Source: Roseomonas acroporae (lineage in GTDB: Bacteria; Pseudomonadota; Alphaproteobacteria; Acetobacterales; Acetobacteraceae). Taken from it: 64,000 bases of DNA. The position numbers and the translations under genes were made by a program. Below the pieces are notes generated by a model that saw nothing but the letters and a program-made list of their open reading frames with translations, searched no databases and was not told where the DNA came from. Every line of letters starts with the position of its first letter. The first letter of the stretch is position 1. Shown in pieces: positions 1 through 11,484 of this stretch. The DNA is taken from NCBI RefSeq assembly GCF_023223525.1, contig NZ_JALPRX010000035.1, positions 20,990 through 84,989 on the forward strand. The letters are read 5' to 3'.

Positions 1-480
1 GGCGGCGGCATGTCCTCGCCGCTGTTCCAGGAGATCCGCGAGAAGCGCGGCCTCGTCTACATGGTGCACGGCTTCGCCCACAACCAGTCGGACCATGGCG
101 AGCTGGCGGTGATGGCCGGCACCACCGCCGAGCACCTGGAGGACTTCCTCAAGATCGCCTGCGAGCAGCTCGCGAAGGCCGCCGACGAGATCGCCGAGTC
201 CGACCTGATGCGGGCCCGCAACGCCCGCCTCGTCGGCCTCGCCACCGCCCGCGAGCAGCCCTTCCGGGTCGCGCAGAAGCTGGCGCACGGCCTGTTCACC
301 CGCGGCCGCATCGTGACGCCGGAGGAGGAGATGCGGGAGGTGGAGGCGGTGACGCCCGAGCAGGTCAAGGCCGCCGCGCGCAGCGCGATCCGCAGCAACC
401 CCACCGTCTCGCTGGTCGGCCCGGTGCCGGAGCGCGACTATCACGGCATGGTCCGCCAGGCGCTCGGCCGGAACGCCTGA
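1..480 (+). CDS. M16 family zinc peptidase, C-terminal part (5' end outside window)
   Basis: The reading frame is open from base 1, so the gene starts upstream; the first visible ATG at 10 lies inside the family motif [19 protein letters not shown] and is not a start. That motif and the following C-terminal half are typical of the M16 (pitrilysin/processing-peptidase) family, which cleaves peptides in a clam-shell chamber. About 159 residues are visible; family members of the PqqL/mitochondrial-processing type are about 420-450 aa. The HxxEH zinc motif belongs to the N-terminal half of the family fold and is not in view, so it cannot be said whether this is the catalytic or the non-catalytic subunit. 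It ends 88 bases before aat. Confidence 0.85.
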   Translation, partial: GGGMSSPLFQEIREKRGLVYMVHGFAHNQSDHGELAVMAGTTAEHLEDFLKIACEQLAKAADEIAESDLMRARNARLVGLATAREQPFRVAQKLAHGLFTRGRIVTPEEEMREVEAVTPEQVKAAARSAIRSNPTVSLVGPVPERDYHGMVRQALGRNA

Positions 481-568
481 AGCGTCCCCCGCCGGGCCGC
501 ACGGTCCGGCGGGCGAACGATGCATCGGCAGTCTCGCAAGCCGGCCGGGGCCGGGGCATAATCCCACC

Positions 569-1225
569 GTGAGCCGACGTTCGATCGAGATCACGCCCGA
601 GCTGATGCTGCGCGCCTACCGGGCGGGCCTGTTCCCGATGGCCGAGAGCCGACGCGGCGACCGGCTCTACTGGCTCGACCCCGAGCATCGCGGCATCATG
701 CCGCTGGACGGCTTCCACCTGCCGCGCCGGCTCCGCCGCACCGTGCTCGGCGACACCTTCGAGGTCACCGCCGACCGCGACTTCGCCGGCATCATCGCCG
801 GCTGCGCCGCCCCCGCGCCGGGCCGTACCGATACCTGGATCAACCCGGAGATCGAGGCGCTGTTCCTGGCCCTGCACCGCATGGGCGCGGCGCACTCGAT
901 CGAGGTCTGGCAGGGCGGGATGCTGGTGGGCGGCCTCTACGGCGTGGCGCTGGGCGGCGCCTTCTTCGGCGAGAGCATGTTCAGCCGCGCCCGCGACGCC
1001 TCCAAGGTGGCGCTGGTGCACCTCGTGGCGCGGCTGCGCCTGGGCGGCTTCACCCTGCTCGACACGCAATTCCTGACCGAGCACCTGTCGCAATTCGGCA
1101 CGCTGGAGATCCCGCGCGCCGACTACAAGCGCCGCCTCACCGCCGCCCTGCCGGTGCCGGCGCGCTGGCTCGCGGCGCCGGAGCCGGCCGCGCTGGAGGC
1201 GGCGATCCGCGAGCTGCGGGACTGA
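569..1225 (+). CDS. aat: Leucyl/phenylalanyl-tRNA--protein transferase
   Basis: The 218-residue protein is full length for Aat, the cytoplasmic enzyme that moves Leu or Phe from aminoacyl-tRNA to N-terminal Arg/Lys of proteins and so marks them for the N-end-rule ClpS/ClpAP pathway. Family signatures are clear: the N-terminal [17 protein letters not shown] stretch, [14 protein letters not shown] near residue 35, [11 protein letters not shown], then [19 protein letters not shown] and [15 protein letters not shown] in the GNAT-like domain. The start is GTG at 569; no ATG gives the conserved N-terminus. The neighbouring phosphatase gene converges on it, leaving 216 bases between the two stops in which I see no clear terminator. 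Confidence 0.95.
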   Translation: MSRRSIEITPELMLRAYRAGLFPMAESRRGDRLYWLDPEHRGIMPLDGFHLPRRLRRTVLGDTFEVTADRDFAGIIAGCAAPAPGRTDTWINPEIEALFLALHRMGAAHSIEVWQGGMLVGGLYGVALGGAFFGESMFSRARDASKVALVHLVARLRLGGFTLLDTQFLTEHLSQFGTLEIPRADYKRRLTAALPVPARWLAAPEPAALEAAIRELRD

Positions 1226-1441
1226 TCAGGCGACGGGATCGGCCGGGCGGTCCCACGGAGAGGCGGCCCGGATCGGCTCTCCCGCCGACGATCCTTCGGC
1301 GCGGGTCCGGGGCGGAGCACCGGACGGGTCGGCAGGCGCCGCCGAGGGCGCGATACCCGCCCGCACCAGCCCCGGCATGCGCCGGCCGGCATCGCAGGAT
1401 CGGCGGGGGCGGAACCGGCGGGGGCGGGGCGCCCGGGACGC

Positions 1442-2083
1442 TCACTCGCGCCGCAGCACCTTGTCCAGCAGCGCGTCCGCCCAGGGCCTCGAGCGGAATT
1501 CCCGGCGCAGCGCCTCCTCGTCGTAGTCGTCGCGCACCCATTCGAGGAAGGGCTTCGGGCCCGCCCGCGTCGCCGCCTCGTAGCGGTCGAGGAAGGCATC
1601 CAGCACGCCGGTACGCCCCTGCCGGACATGGCCGTAGCGCAGCGAGAGCTGCGCCCGCGCCTGGGCGAGCGGCCGGCCGCGCAGCAGCAGCCACAGCGCC
1701 GCCGCCAGCCCCGCCCGGTCGGCGCCCGACTTGCAGTGCAGCAGCACCGGCTCCTCGACCGCCTCGAAGAGCTCGGCGAGGCGCAGGATGCGGTCGCGGT
1801 GCGGCGCGCCGCGGCTCTCGAAGGGGGCGTAGTGGTGTGCGAGGCCGAGCCGCGCCGCCGCCTCGCGGCTCAGCTCCTCGGAGCCGAGGCCGGGGCGGGT
1901 GCCGCGCAGGTTGATCACCGTGCGCAGGCCGAGGCGGCGCCGCGCCCGGTCGAGCTGCCAGGGCAGCGGGTGGTTGGAGCGGTAGACCCGGCCGCTCTCG
2001 ACCACGCCCCAGTTGCGCCAGCCGAGGCGCAGCAGGGCATGGTCGTTGAACAGCGCGTGCAGCCAGGGTCCGGGGCGGGCCAT
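1442..2083 (-). CDS. Tyrosine-protein phosphatase-like protein (CX5R family)
   Basis: 213 residues. The segment VLLHCKSGADRAG carries the cysteine-phosphatase loop C(X)5R with Cys117 and Arg123; the preceding GLRTVINLRGT stretch is the usual first strand and helix of bacterial dual-specificity/tyrosine phosphatases of the DSP-like type. No signal peptide or membrane segment is visible, so it is probably cytoplasmic. The substrate is unknown. It is transcribed towards aat and lies downstream of the DsbA-family gene on the same strand with a 106-base gap, which allows but does not prove a common transcript. Confidence 0.8.
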   Translation of the reverse strand: MARPGPWLHALFNDHALLRLGWRNWGVVESGRVYRSNHPLPWQLDRARRRLGLRTVINLRGTRPGLGSEELSREAAARLGLAHHYAPFESRGAPHRDRILRLAELFEAVEEPVLLHCKSGADRAGLAAALWLLLRGRPLAQARAQLSLRYGHVRQGRTGVLDAFLDRYEAATRAGPKPFLEWVRDDYDEEALRREFRSRPWADALLDKVLRRE

Positions 2084-2189
2084 GCGGTGGGGTATGGCGG
2101 CGCCGCCGGCGGGGCGCCAGGGGGGTTATGTGACGGGAGGTGGGCGGGGGATGCAGCCGCGGTGCTGCCCCGGCACGGCCACCAGCCGA

Positions 2190-2855
2190 TCAGACGCCGG
2201 CTTCCACCACGGCGACGTCCAGCAGCCTCTCGATCACCTCCGGCTCCTGCGCCCCGGCGATGGCGTGGCGGCCCGCCACCACGAAGCAGGGCACGCCGTT
2301 GATGCCGAGCCGGTGGGCACGGAGATTCTCGGCGTGGATCGCCTCGACCTCGGCCGAGCTCTGGAGGAAGCGCCGGGTGGCGGTCGGATCGAGCCCGGCA
2401 TGGGCGCCGAGCACGGTCAGCACGTCGAGGCTGGCCAGGTCGGCCCCCTCCACGAAATAGGCCACGAACAGCGCGTCCACCACCATGTCGGCGAGGCCGT
2501 GGCGCGTCGCCAGACGCACCAGCCGGTGCGCGTCGAGGGAGGCGGGGATGCGGCGGATGCGGTCGAAGCGGAAAGGCACGCCCTCGGCCAGGCCCAGCTC
2601 CGTGATGGTGGCGTGCAGCCGTCGCGCCCGCTCCTCGCCACCGAACTTGCGCAGCAGGTAGTCGTGGCGCGGCACCCCCTGCTGGGTGATCTCCGGGTTC
2701 AGCAGGAAGGGATGCCATTGCAGCTCGACCGCCACGTCGGGCCGCATGCGCAGCGCGCGCTGCAGGCGCCGGATGCCCAGGAAGCACCAGGGGCAGACCA
2801 GGTCGAACACGACCTCGACCAGCAGCCTCGCGCGCGGAGGGGACAGCGCGTTCAC
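2190..2855 (-). CDS. DsbA family oxidoreductase (FrnE-like)
   Basis: 221 residues with a thioredoxin-fold active site CPWC at residues 21-24 directly after the first beta strand, followed by the helical insertion of DsbA/FrnE/2-hydroxychromene-2-carboxylate isomerase relatives and a cis-proline loop GVPCF with Pro189. No signal peptide precedes the CPWC motif, so unlike periplasmic DsbA this should be a cytoplasmic thiol-disulfide or glutathione-dependent enzyme. The FrnE subgroup fits best because of the intact CxxC; the isomerase subgroup normally has Ser/Cys there. The substrate is unknown. Confidence 0.85.
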   Translation of the reverse strand: MNALSPPRARLLVEVVFDLVCPWCFLGIRRLQRALRMRPDVAVELQWHPFLLNPEITQQGVPRHDYLLRKFGGEERARRLHATITELGLAEGVPFRFDRIRRIPASLDAHRLVRLATRHGLADMVVDALFVAYFVEGADLASLDVLTVLGAHAGLDPTATRRFLQSSAEVEAIHAENLRAHRLGINGVPCFVVAGRHAIAGAQEPEVIERLLDVAVVEAGV

Positions 2856-3306
2856 GGCAGCATGGCTCCGCGGCCGGTGCCGTCCGCGCCCGTCGAGGCC
2901 GGCGGCGCGATCTGCTGCCGGCTGCCAGTGGCTGGAAGGATCATGGTGGACGCGCTTCTCCCGCCGCTATCGAAAGGCCATGCGCCGTGGAATGCAAGGA
3001 CGCAGACGCCGGCCCGGCCCCGGTCCCTGCCCGGCCAACGGCCGCGATTGCCGGGAGAAGGAAGGTAGCCCCGCGAAATCAAGTCGTTGACGGTCCCGGC
3101 CAGAAATCCCGACCCGGAACGTCGTCCCGCCGGGCCGGCATGGTATCGGGCGGCCAGCCTCCGCCACGTCGCGCCCGGGGCCTCACGGGGGCGGCCATGC
3201 CCCCACGGTGATCCGTCCCCGCGGCGGATCCCGCCCCGATGGCGACGACCCGCCGGCGCCGGGCCTCCCGCCACGGGAGGGGCCGCGGCAGGCAGGCTGT
3301 AGCATG
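2856..3306. other. Gene-free stretch between the DsbA-family gene and the TonB-like gene
   Basis: About 450 bases between two leftward genes. Six-frame reading gives only low-complexity Arg/Pro/Gly-rich frames with no family resemblance. A short hairpin with 7-bp arms (CCTCCCG/CGGGAGG, 3264-3280) lies just beyond the end of the TonB-like gene without a T run. The leftward promoter of the DsbA-family gene should be here, but I cannot point to it. Confidence 0.5.
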
Positions 3307-4545
3307 TCAGCGACGTATCAGGACGTAGTTGATGGTGAAGCTCAGGGTCGTGCTGGGGTCATGGTTGCCGGGGGGGAAGGGCGGCAGCCGGTTGCCCTGG
3401 AACAGCATCAGCGTCGTCAGGTTCAGCGTCGTCGAGATCGAGCGGCGCTCCATCACCGCCGACTGGATGGTCCCGTCGCGCAGCACCACCATGCGGATGG
3501 TGACGGGCCCCTCCTCGTCGTTCTCGGCGGCGCGCGGCGGGTAGTAGGCGCGCTGGCGCACCCAGGCGAGCACGGCGGCGCGCCAGTCGCCGCCGGGGTC
3601 GGGACCGTCCAACCGCAGCGAGCTGGACTGGTTGGGCGCCGAACGGTCGCGCACCGGGCCCAGCGAGAAGTCCATGCCGCGCCGCTCGTTCTGCAGCCGG
3701 CGCGGCGGGCCGTCGCGCATCGGCGGCGGCAGGCTGAGCGACGGGGCGCGCGACAGGTCGAGCGTGCCGGGAAAGGCGGGCCGGGGCGGGCTCGGGCGCG
3801 GCGCCGGCTGCGGTCGCGGCTGGGCCTGCGGCGGCGCGGGTGGCGGGATCGGGGGTAGCGGCAGTTCCTCGGCGGGTGGCGCCTCGCTTGGAGGCGGCGG
3901 GGGGGGCGGCGGGGGGGGCAGCGGCAGGGGCGTGGGGGCGGGCGGCGCTTCCGGCGGCGGCGGAGCCGGGCGCGGCGGCGGGGGCGGTGCCGGAACGGGC
4001 GGGGGCGGCAATGGCAGGGGCGGCGCCGGCGCCGGGGGTGCCGCGACCGGCGGTGCCGGTCGCGGTGGCGCAGGGGGGGGTGGCGCAGGCGGGGGTGGCA
4101 CAGGCGGGGGCGGTACGGGGACCGGTGGGACCGGCAGCGGCGGCGCGGGCGGGGGTGCCGGCGGCGGGGGCGGCGCGTCCGGCGCGGGGGGCATGGGGGG
4201 CGCGGGATTGGGCTCCGACGGCGCCGGTGCCGGTTCCGCGTCCGGCTCGGAAAGCGGCTGGCCGCTCGGCGACGAATCCTCGTAGACGAGCGGCACCGCC
4301 ACGGGCGGCGGCGATTCCAGGCGCCGCGCCGGCATCCAGAGCAGGAACAGCGCCGCCAGCGCCAGGTGCAGCAGCAGGGAGCCGAGCAGCAGGCGCGGCA
4401 GGCGGTTCCGCAGGCGCCGGCGGCGCAGCCAGGGCACGGCGGCGACGGTGAGGGGCGGCGCGGCGCCCGCCTCCCAGGGAGCGACCGGCGGTGGAACGGT
4501 CGGGCGGGGCGGCTCCAGCCTGGTTTCCGGCACGTCGGGCTTCAC
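3307..4545 (-). CDS. Proline-rich TonB-like protein
   Basis: About 412 residues if translation starts at the GTG at 4545, which leaves a normal short cytoplasmic N-terminus. Order: basic cytoplasmic segment (RRRR near residue 42), one membrane helix at 51-71, a Glu/Asp/Pro stretch, then roughly 190 residues dominated by Pro and Ala that could span the periplasm, and a C-terminal domain resembling TonB (RQRAYYPPRAAEN..., ending in a beta strand SFTINYVLIRR). TonB couples the inner-membrane ExbB-ExbD motor to outer-membrane receptors. No exbB, exbD or receptor gene is in the window. An ATG at 4809 in frame is possible, but the extra 88 residues look non-coding. The simple-sequence DNA may be prone to length change. 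Confidence 0.75.
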   Translation of the reverse strand: MKPDVPETRLEPPRPTVPPPVAPWEAGAAPPLTVAAVPWLRRRRLRNRLPRLLLGSLLLHLALAALFLLWMPARRLESPPPVAVPLVYEDSSPSGQPLSEPDAEPAPAPSEPNPAPPMPPAPDAPPPPPAPPPAPPLPVPPVPVPPPPVPPPPAPPPPAPPRPAPPVAAPPAPAPPLPLPPPPVPAPPPPPRPAPPPPEAPPAPTPLPLPPPPPPPPPPSEAPPAEELPLPPIPPPAPPQAQPRPQPAPRPSPPRPAFPGTLDLSRAPSLSLPPPMRDGPPRRLQNERRGMDFSLGPVRDRSAPNQSSSLRLDGPDPGGDWRAAVLAWVRQRAYYPPRAAENDEEGPVTIRMVVLRDGTIQSAVMERRSISTTLNLTTLMLFQGNRLPPFPPGNHDPSTTLSFTINYVLIRR

Positions 4546-5083
4546 GGCGTGGCGGCGGAGCCGGCGGGGCGATGGGCGGCACGCGGATGGCCCGTCGCGC
4601 CGTGCCGCCGCCCGGCCGGGCCGTGGGCCTCGGGAGCGCGGGGGCGGGGCCGGGCCGGCGGCAGGGTGGACAGGCGGCGGTGCGGCATGACGATCGGGCA
4701 GGGCTCCGGACGCGCCCCGGGTTTGGAGCGGCTCCGCGCGGGCTGGACCGCCCGGGCGGCGGGTCGCTCGCGCGGCGGCCGGCGCGCTTCCCCCCTGCAC
4801 GGGAAGCACCGGCCGCGGCGCGACGGCGCGGCTTAGTCGGGAACGGCGCGGCTGCGCAAGCCAAGCTTTCGGCCGCCGGGAGGGGCCGGGCGCGTCCGGC
4901 CGGGCCCTGGTCCACGCCGGCCGGCCTGCTGGCCCGGCCGGCAGGTGGCTGATCCGCCACGCGGTCGCGGGGCCGGGCCCATGCGCCCTGCGGACCGGCG
5001 GCGGCCGGGGCCGCCGCCGGTCCGTATCGAGCCGTCACACTTTCTTACCGGCCGTCAGGCAGGCCGGCGTCGTGTGGCCGGCA
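4546..5083. other. Gene-free stretch upstream of the TonB-like gene
   Basis: 538 bases between the start of the TonB-like gene and the stop of the DUF3141 gene, both leftward. Only Pro/Arg/Ala-rich shadow frames are present. It contains the strong hairpin listed at 4991-5024. No further gene or clear promoter is seen. Confidence 0.5.
4991..5024 (-). terminator. Perfect 15-bp hairpin downstream of the DUF3141 gene
   Basis: Arms CGGACCGGCGGCGGC and its exact complement flank a 4-base loop, 60 bases beyond the DUF3141 stop codon on the transcribed (minus) strand. No U tract follows, so it may act as an mRNA 3'-end stabiliser or an atypical terminator rather than a classical intrinsic terminator. 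Confidence 0.4.
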
Positions 5084-7438
5084 TCAGTGCAGCGGCGTCT
5101 CGTCGCGGCGGCGGCGGGAGGGCGGCGGCCGCCGCTCGGCCTGCGCCGCCGGCGGCAGCCGCTCCGGCGCCTCGCCGGCGGCATGCGGCGCGGGGTGCAT
5201 GTCCGGCGCGCTGGCGGCGACCTCGGCCGCGGCGGGCGCGGCCTCGGCGGCGGAGACGCCGGAACCCGCCTTCGCGGCGGCCTCGCGGAAGATGCGCTCC
5301 ACCGCGTTCAGCCGGGCCTGCGACCGCTCGCCGAGATCGCCCGCCGCCGTGGCGATGCGGTGCACCGCGGCGAGCCGGCGCTCGATCTCCTCGGCCGAGG
5401 CCCCGTTCAGCAGCTTCGGCAGCGCCGTCAGCGCCGCCTCGTGGTCGATCAGCAGCATCAGCAGCTGGTCGCGCAGGGTCTGCTTGAAGGCGGCGAGGGA
5501 GATGTCGGAGCCTTCCTCCTCCTGCATCCGGCGCAGCATGGTGAAGCTGCGCTCGTCCGTGGTGCGCTCGGCGAGCTGGGCGTAGAGCAGGGCGCGCAGC
5601 TCGGCCTCGCGCGGGCCGCCCTCGGCCATGCGGGCGCGCAGCTCGGCGACGCGGTTGGCGATGAAGGCGCGGTGCTCGGGCTCGTCGCCCGGGCGGCGGC
5701 GCGGCGGGTCGGCCTCGGGGCCGAGGCCGACCAGCGCCTGAAGCACCGGCAGGCCGTAGAAGCCGAGGAACGTCTTCTCCGCCATCTCGTCGCGCAGGTC
5801 GCGGTAGCGGTCGAGCGCCTCCTCGACCCGCTGCGAGAAATTGCCCTCCAGCGTCACGAAGGGGTTGTCCGGGGCGGCCGGCCGGCGATCGGCGCGCACC
5901 GCCTCGGCCAGCGGCGCCATGGCCGCGACGAAGGGGTTGCGGTCGGAGAACATGTCGTACTGCACCCGCAGCGGGTGCATGCGCCGGATCCACTCGGCCA
6001 CCGGCTCGCTCACCATGGCCCGCACGAAGGGCTGGAACAGGGTGCGGTAGATGGCGAGGTTGACGTTGGACAGGCGCGCCGCGGCGGCGAAGCGCTTCTC
6101 GTCGTCCTCGCGCGGCTCCACGATCGCCTCGACCTCGTCGATCGAGCGGCGGCCGAAGCGGAGCACGTAGTTGCCGTCCAGCAGCTCGGGGTTCACCTCC
6201 TCGCCGGTGCGGGGGGTGATCTCGGTCTCGTAGAGGCCGGGGGGCAGGACGTCGATGAAGTCGATGTTGGAGGCGAACTCCTCGTGCTCCTTGCGCGCCA
6301 CGCTGCCGGAGACGAAGATCCCGAGATGGCCGATGCTGTCGTGCAGGGCGTAGACGATGGTCTGCCCGTGCGCGCGGATGTCGTTGACGTCCTTGTAGAG
6401 GTCGGTGATCCAGCCCAGCGCCTGGGGCGGCGGGGTGATGTTGTCGCCGCGCGAGCAGAACACGATGATCGGCGACTTGATGTTGCGCAGGTCGATGCGG
6501 GTGCCGCGCTTGGTCACCAGCTCGGCCGTGGCGAGCTTGTTGCCGACGAACAGGTTGTCGGTGATGTACTGGATCTCGGCCGCGTTCAGCAGCACGTGGC
6601 CGGCCCACCACTTCTCGAATTCGAGGTAGCGCGGCGTCTCGGTGTCGATCTTGCTGAACAGGTTGTACTGCTTGGTCCAGAGCGTGTTGGCCGGGTTGAG
6701 GTTCTCGAAATTCTCAACCAGCCAGGTGCCGTCGAACAGGCCGGCGCCGAGGTCGCTCGCGAAGGCGGTCATCCAGGTGCCGCCGAGCAGGCCGCCCGAG
6801 TAGCGCATCGGGTTCTTACCGCGCCAGCCGGCCCAGTAGGAGAGCGGCGCGCCGGCGATCACGATCGGGCCGAACAGCTCGGGGCGGGTGGCGGCGGTCA
6901 TCATGAGCTGCCAGCCGGCCTGGCAGTTGCCGATCACCACCGGCTTGCCCTCGGCCATCGGGTGCATGGCGATGACCCGCTCGAGGAAGGCGGCCTCGGC
7001 GTCCATCACGTCCTCGACCGTCTGGCCGTGGACCGGGCGGGGCAGGAAGCCGATGAAGTAGCAGGTGTGGCCGGCGCGCAGCGCGGCGCCCACCTCGCTG
7101 TCCGGCTTGAAGCCGCCGATGCCGGGGCCGTGACCGGCGCGCGGATCGACCACCACGAAGGGCCGCTTGCGCGGGTCGATCCGGGTGCCCTCGGGGGGCA
7201 CGACGCGGGTGAGGCTGTAGTTGACCGGCCGGGGCAGGGTGCGGCCGTCGAGGACCATCTCGGCCTCGAAGTGCAGGACGGTCGGCGCCTCCTGCCGCAT
7301 CCAGGCATGGTACTGGTTGCCGCGCTGGCGCAGCACGTCCAGCATCAGCACGCCGCGTTGCCAGCGATCGACCATGTAGCTGGCCGCGTCGTTCCAAAGG
7401 CCGAACCAGCTCGGCCACGCCTCGGGCGGATTTGTCAT
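5084..7438 (-). CDS. DUF3141 protein, PHA-synthase-like alpha/beta-hydrolase
   Basis: 784 residues from the ATG at 7438 (MTNPPEAWPSWFGLW), the family-typical N-terminus; a longer frame to 7579 is not supported. The first 380 residues form an alpha/beta-hydrolase core related to poly(3-hydroxyalkanoate) synthases. The nucleophile elbow GNCQAG puts Cys172 where PHA synthases have GxCxG, Asp332 lies in CSRGDNITPP and His371 in DSIGHLG, giving a plausible Cys-Asp-His triad. The C-terminal ~300 residues are helical, rich in Glu/Arg/Ala, and end in a basic RRRR tail. The family has no proven reaction; polyester or acyl-thioester chemistry is an inference. The divergent neighbour is recO, 347 bases away. 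Confidence 0.85.
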   Translation of the reverse strand: MTNPPEAWPSWFGLWNDAASYMVDRWQRGVLMLDVLRQRGNQYHAWMRQEAPTVLHFEAEMVLDGRTLPRPVNYSLTRVVPPEGTRIDPRKRPFVVVDPRAGHGPGIGGFKPDSEVGAALRAGHTCYFIGFLPRPVHGQTVEDVMDAEAAFLERVIAMHPMAEGKPVVIGNCQAGWQLMMTAATRPELFGPIVIAGAPLSYWAGWRGKNPMRYSGGLLGGTWMTAFASDLGAGLFDGTWLVENFENLNPANTLWTKQYNLFSKIDTETPRYLEFEKWWAGHVLLNAAEIQYITDNLFVGNKLATAELVTKRGTRIDLRNIKSPIIVFCSRGDNITPPPQALGWITDLYKDVNDIRAHGQTIVYALHDSIGHLGIFVSGSVARKEHEEFASNIDFIDVLPPGLYETEITPRTGEEVNPELLDGNYVLRFGRRSIDEVEAIVEPREDDEKRFAAAARLSNVNLAIYRTLFQPFVRAMVSEPVAEWIRRMHPLRVQYDMFSDRNPFVAAMAPLAEAVRADRRPAAPDNPFVTLEGNFSQRVEEALDRYRDLRDEMAEKTFLGFYGLPVLQALVGLGPEADPPRRRPGDEPEHRAFIANRVAELRARMAEGGPREAELRALLYAQLAERTTDERSFTMLRRMQEEEGSDISLAAFKQTLRDQLLMLLIDHEAALTALPKLLNGASAEEIERRLAAVHRIATAAGDLGERSQARLNAVERIFREAAAKAGSGVSAAEAAPAAAEVAASAPDMHPAPHAAGEAPERLPPAAQAERRPPPSRRRRDETPLH

Positions 7439-7785
7439 ACCGGTCCGTCTGTCCTGCTTTCCTGGTTGCGGCGGTCCGCCCTGGCGCTCTGCGCCCGGCG
7501 CCCTGCGACAGCATTCCCTGGCCGCTTCCCCGACGGGCTGGTCCCATCGGACCGCCCCGTTGGACCGCACGCATGCCACATGCGGCCCACTGTCACCATA
7601 TAGGGTGTCCGAAGTTTGAATGTCGCCGGTTCAGATATGACACATTCGCGGAAGATTGTCCCGGCCGCCGGGCCGCCGCCGCGCCGCCCTCGGCCGGCGC
7701 GGCGCGGCCCCTGCCCGGTGCGCGGCCGCCGGGAGCGGTGGCATGGCCGGCGGCCGGGCGCCGGGAAGCGGGCCGGAGGCGTGGC
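7439..7785. promoter_or_regulatory. Divergent intergenic region between the DUF3141 gene and recO
   Basis: 347 bases holding the only clearly AT-richer island for several kb (about 7590-7655, containing ACCATATAGGG and TTCAGATATGACACATT). Both flanking genes read away from it, so promoters in both directions are expected here; no -35/-10 pair is convincing enough to mark. No open frame in it resembles a protein. Confidence 0.4.
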
Positions 7786-8580
7786 GTGAGCGTGGAATGG
7801 CAGGCCCCCGCCATCGTGCTGGCCGCGCGCCCGCACGGGGAGACGGGCGCGGTGGTCTCGCTGCTGACCGCGGCCCATGGCCGGCATGCCGGCCTGGCGC
7901 GCGGCGGCGGCGGCCGGTCCCAGGCGCCGCTCTGGCTGCCGGGCAACCTGGTGGAGGCGCGCTGGTTCGCCCGCCTGCCGGAGCAGCTCGGCAACCTCGG
8001 CGGCGAGCTGATCCACCCCGGCGCCGCCCTGGCGATGGACGACCCGCTGGCCCTGTCGCTGCTCGCCGCCGCCTGCGCCCTGGCCGAGGCGGTGCTGCCC
8101 GAGCGCGAGCCGCACCCGCGCAGCTTCGAGGGGCTGGTGGCGCTGGTCGCCGGCCTCGCCGCGCCCGATCCGGCGGTGCTGGTGCCGCACTACGTGCGCT
8201 GGGAGGCCGAGCTGCTGGCGGAGCTGGGCTACGGCCTCGACCTCGCCCGCTGCGCCGCGACGGGCGGCACCGAGGACCTCGTCTGGGTCTCGCCGCGCTC
8301 CGGCCGCGCCGTCTCGGCAGCGGCGGGCGAGCCCTGGCGGGACCGGCTGCTGCCGCTGCCGCGCTTCCTGCTGGGACAGGGCCCCTCGGCGCCGGCGGAC
8401 TGGCTGGCGGGGCTGCGCCTCACCGGCCATTTCCTGGAGCGCGACGCCTGCGCCAGCCTGCACCGGCCACTGCCGGCGGCGCGCGGGCTGCTGCTCGACC
8501 GGGTGGCGGGCCTGGCGGCGCCGGCCATCGGGGAGACGGCCACGGGGGAGAAGGCCGCGGGGGCGGCGGAGCCGGCGTGA
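7786..8580 (+). CDS. recO: DNA repair protein RecO
   Basis: 264 residues. The N-terminal OB-fold begins WQAPAIVLAARPHGETGAVVSLLT, followed by the family segment HAGLARGG and a helical C-terminal half (HYVRWEAELLAELGYGLDL). RecO loads RecA onto SSB-coated DNA with RecF/RecR in gap repair. The start is the GTG at 7786 because a good GGAGG ribosome site (7775-7779) sits 6 bases upstream; the frame is open much further back but without homology. parC follows on the same strand, an arrangement known from other Acetobacteraceae and relatives. The last ~15 residues are Ala/Gly/Glu-rich and probably disordered. Confidence 0.93.
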   Translation: MSVEWQAPAIVLAARPHGETGAVVSLLTAAHGRHAGLARGGGGRSQAPLWLPGNLVEARWFARLPEQLGNLGGELIHPGAALAMDDPLALSLLAAACALAEAVLPEREPHPRSFEGLVALVAGLAAPDPAVLVPHYVRWEAELLAELGYGLDLARCAATGGTEDLVWVSPRSGRAVSAAAGEPWRDRLLPLPRFLLGQGPSAPADWLAGLRLTGHFLERDACASLHRPLPAARGLLLDRVAGLAAPAIGETATGEKAAGAAEPA

Positions 8581-8716
8581 TCGTGGCGGCAGGCTGCCCG
8601 GCAGGCTTCCCGCCAGCCGCCCCGCCAACCGCCCCGGGGGCATCCTTCCCGGGAAGGAAGCTTCCCGGGGCGGCCTGCCGCCGGAGGGTGCGTTGCCGGA
8701 CCGGCGGCCCTCGGAA

Positions 8717-8746
8717 TTGCCGCGCCGGCCGCCCATCTGGTACAAA
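8717..8746 (+). promoter_or_regulatory. Candidate promoter of parC
   Basis: TTGCCG at 8717-8722, an 18-base spacer and TACAAA at 8741-8746 lie 48 bases before the parC ATG. This is one of the few sigma70-like pairs in this GC-rich stretch. It would let parC be transcribed independently of recO, whose stop is 213 bases upstream. No experimental support. Confidence 0.35.
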
Positions 8747-8793
8747 ACGGGAACTTGATCCCGGCTCCGCCACCGCCTAATCCGGGGACGACC

Positions 8794-11058
<2,265 letters not shown>

Positions 11059-11484
11059 GCGGCCGGGCCCGCGCCCCCCTGTCCCGCCGGGCTGGCCCCG
11101 TCAGCCGGGCCCGGGCCGGGCCCGCCGGACGGCCCCCGCCGACGCGGCGTCCAGCCGACCAGCGCCCGGCCGCGCGTGTCGGGGACGGCCCCGCCCGCGC
11201 CGACGTGGCGTCCAGTGTCGCATTTCTGCCCCGGATCCGGGCGCCCGCCCCGCCGCGCCCGCGGATCTGCCCGCAATTCCGGCTGCCAAGCCGGAAGCGC
11301 TGTGGCATTGTTCGCTTGCACAGCATATCGGGCCGGCGATGGCGGAACCTGCCTACGATCTGATCGGATCTGCCCCACCCGGCCTGCCCGGTGGGCCGGG
11401 TCCGGCCGGGGGGCGGGGTCGCGATCGGGGCCCGTGCCCACGCCCGTGCCCCCGGGGGACGCGTGGCGCGACGGGGGGACCGAC
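11059..11484. other. Gene-free stretch after parC
   Basis: 426 bases of GC-rich sequence with several short palindromes (for example CCGGGCCCGGGCC-type runs near 11105, and CCGGCT/AGCCGG about 11279-11294). No frame has protein-like character. The promoter of the small gene at 11485 is probably in the less GC-rich part around 11300-11360. Confidence 0.45.

Noticed and set aside
1226..1441. Terminator between aat and the phosphatase gene
   Set aside because: Several GC palindromes are possible in this sequence, but none has long perfect arms or a T run, so I do not mark one.
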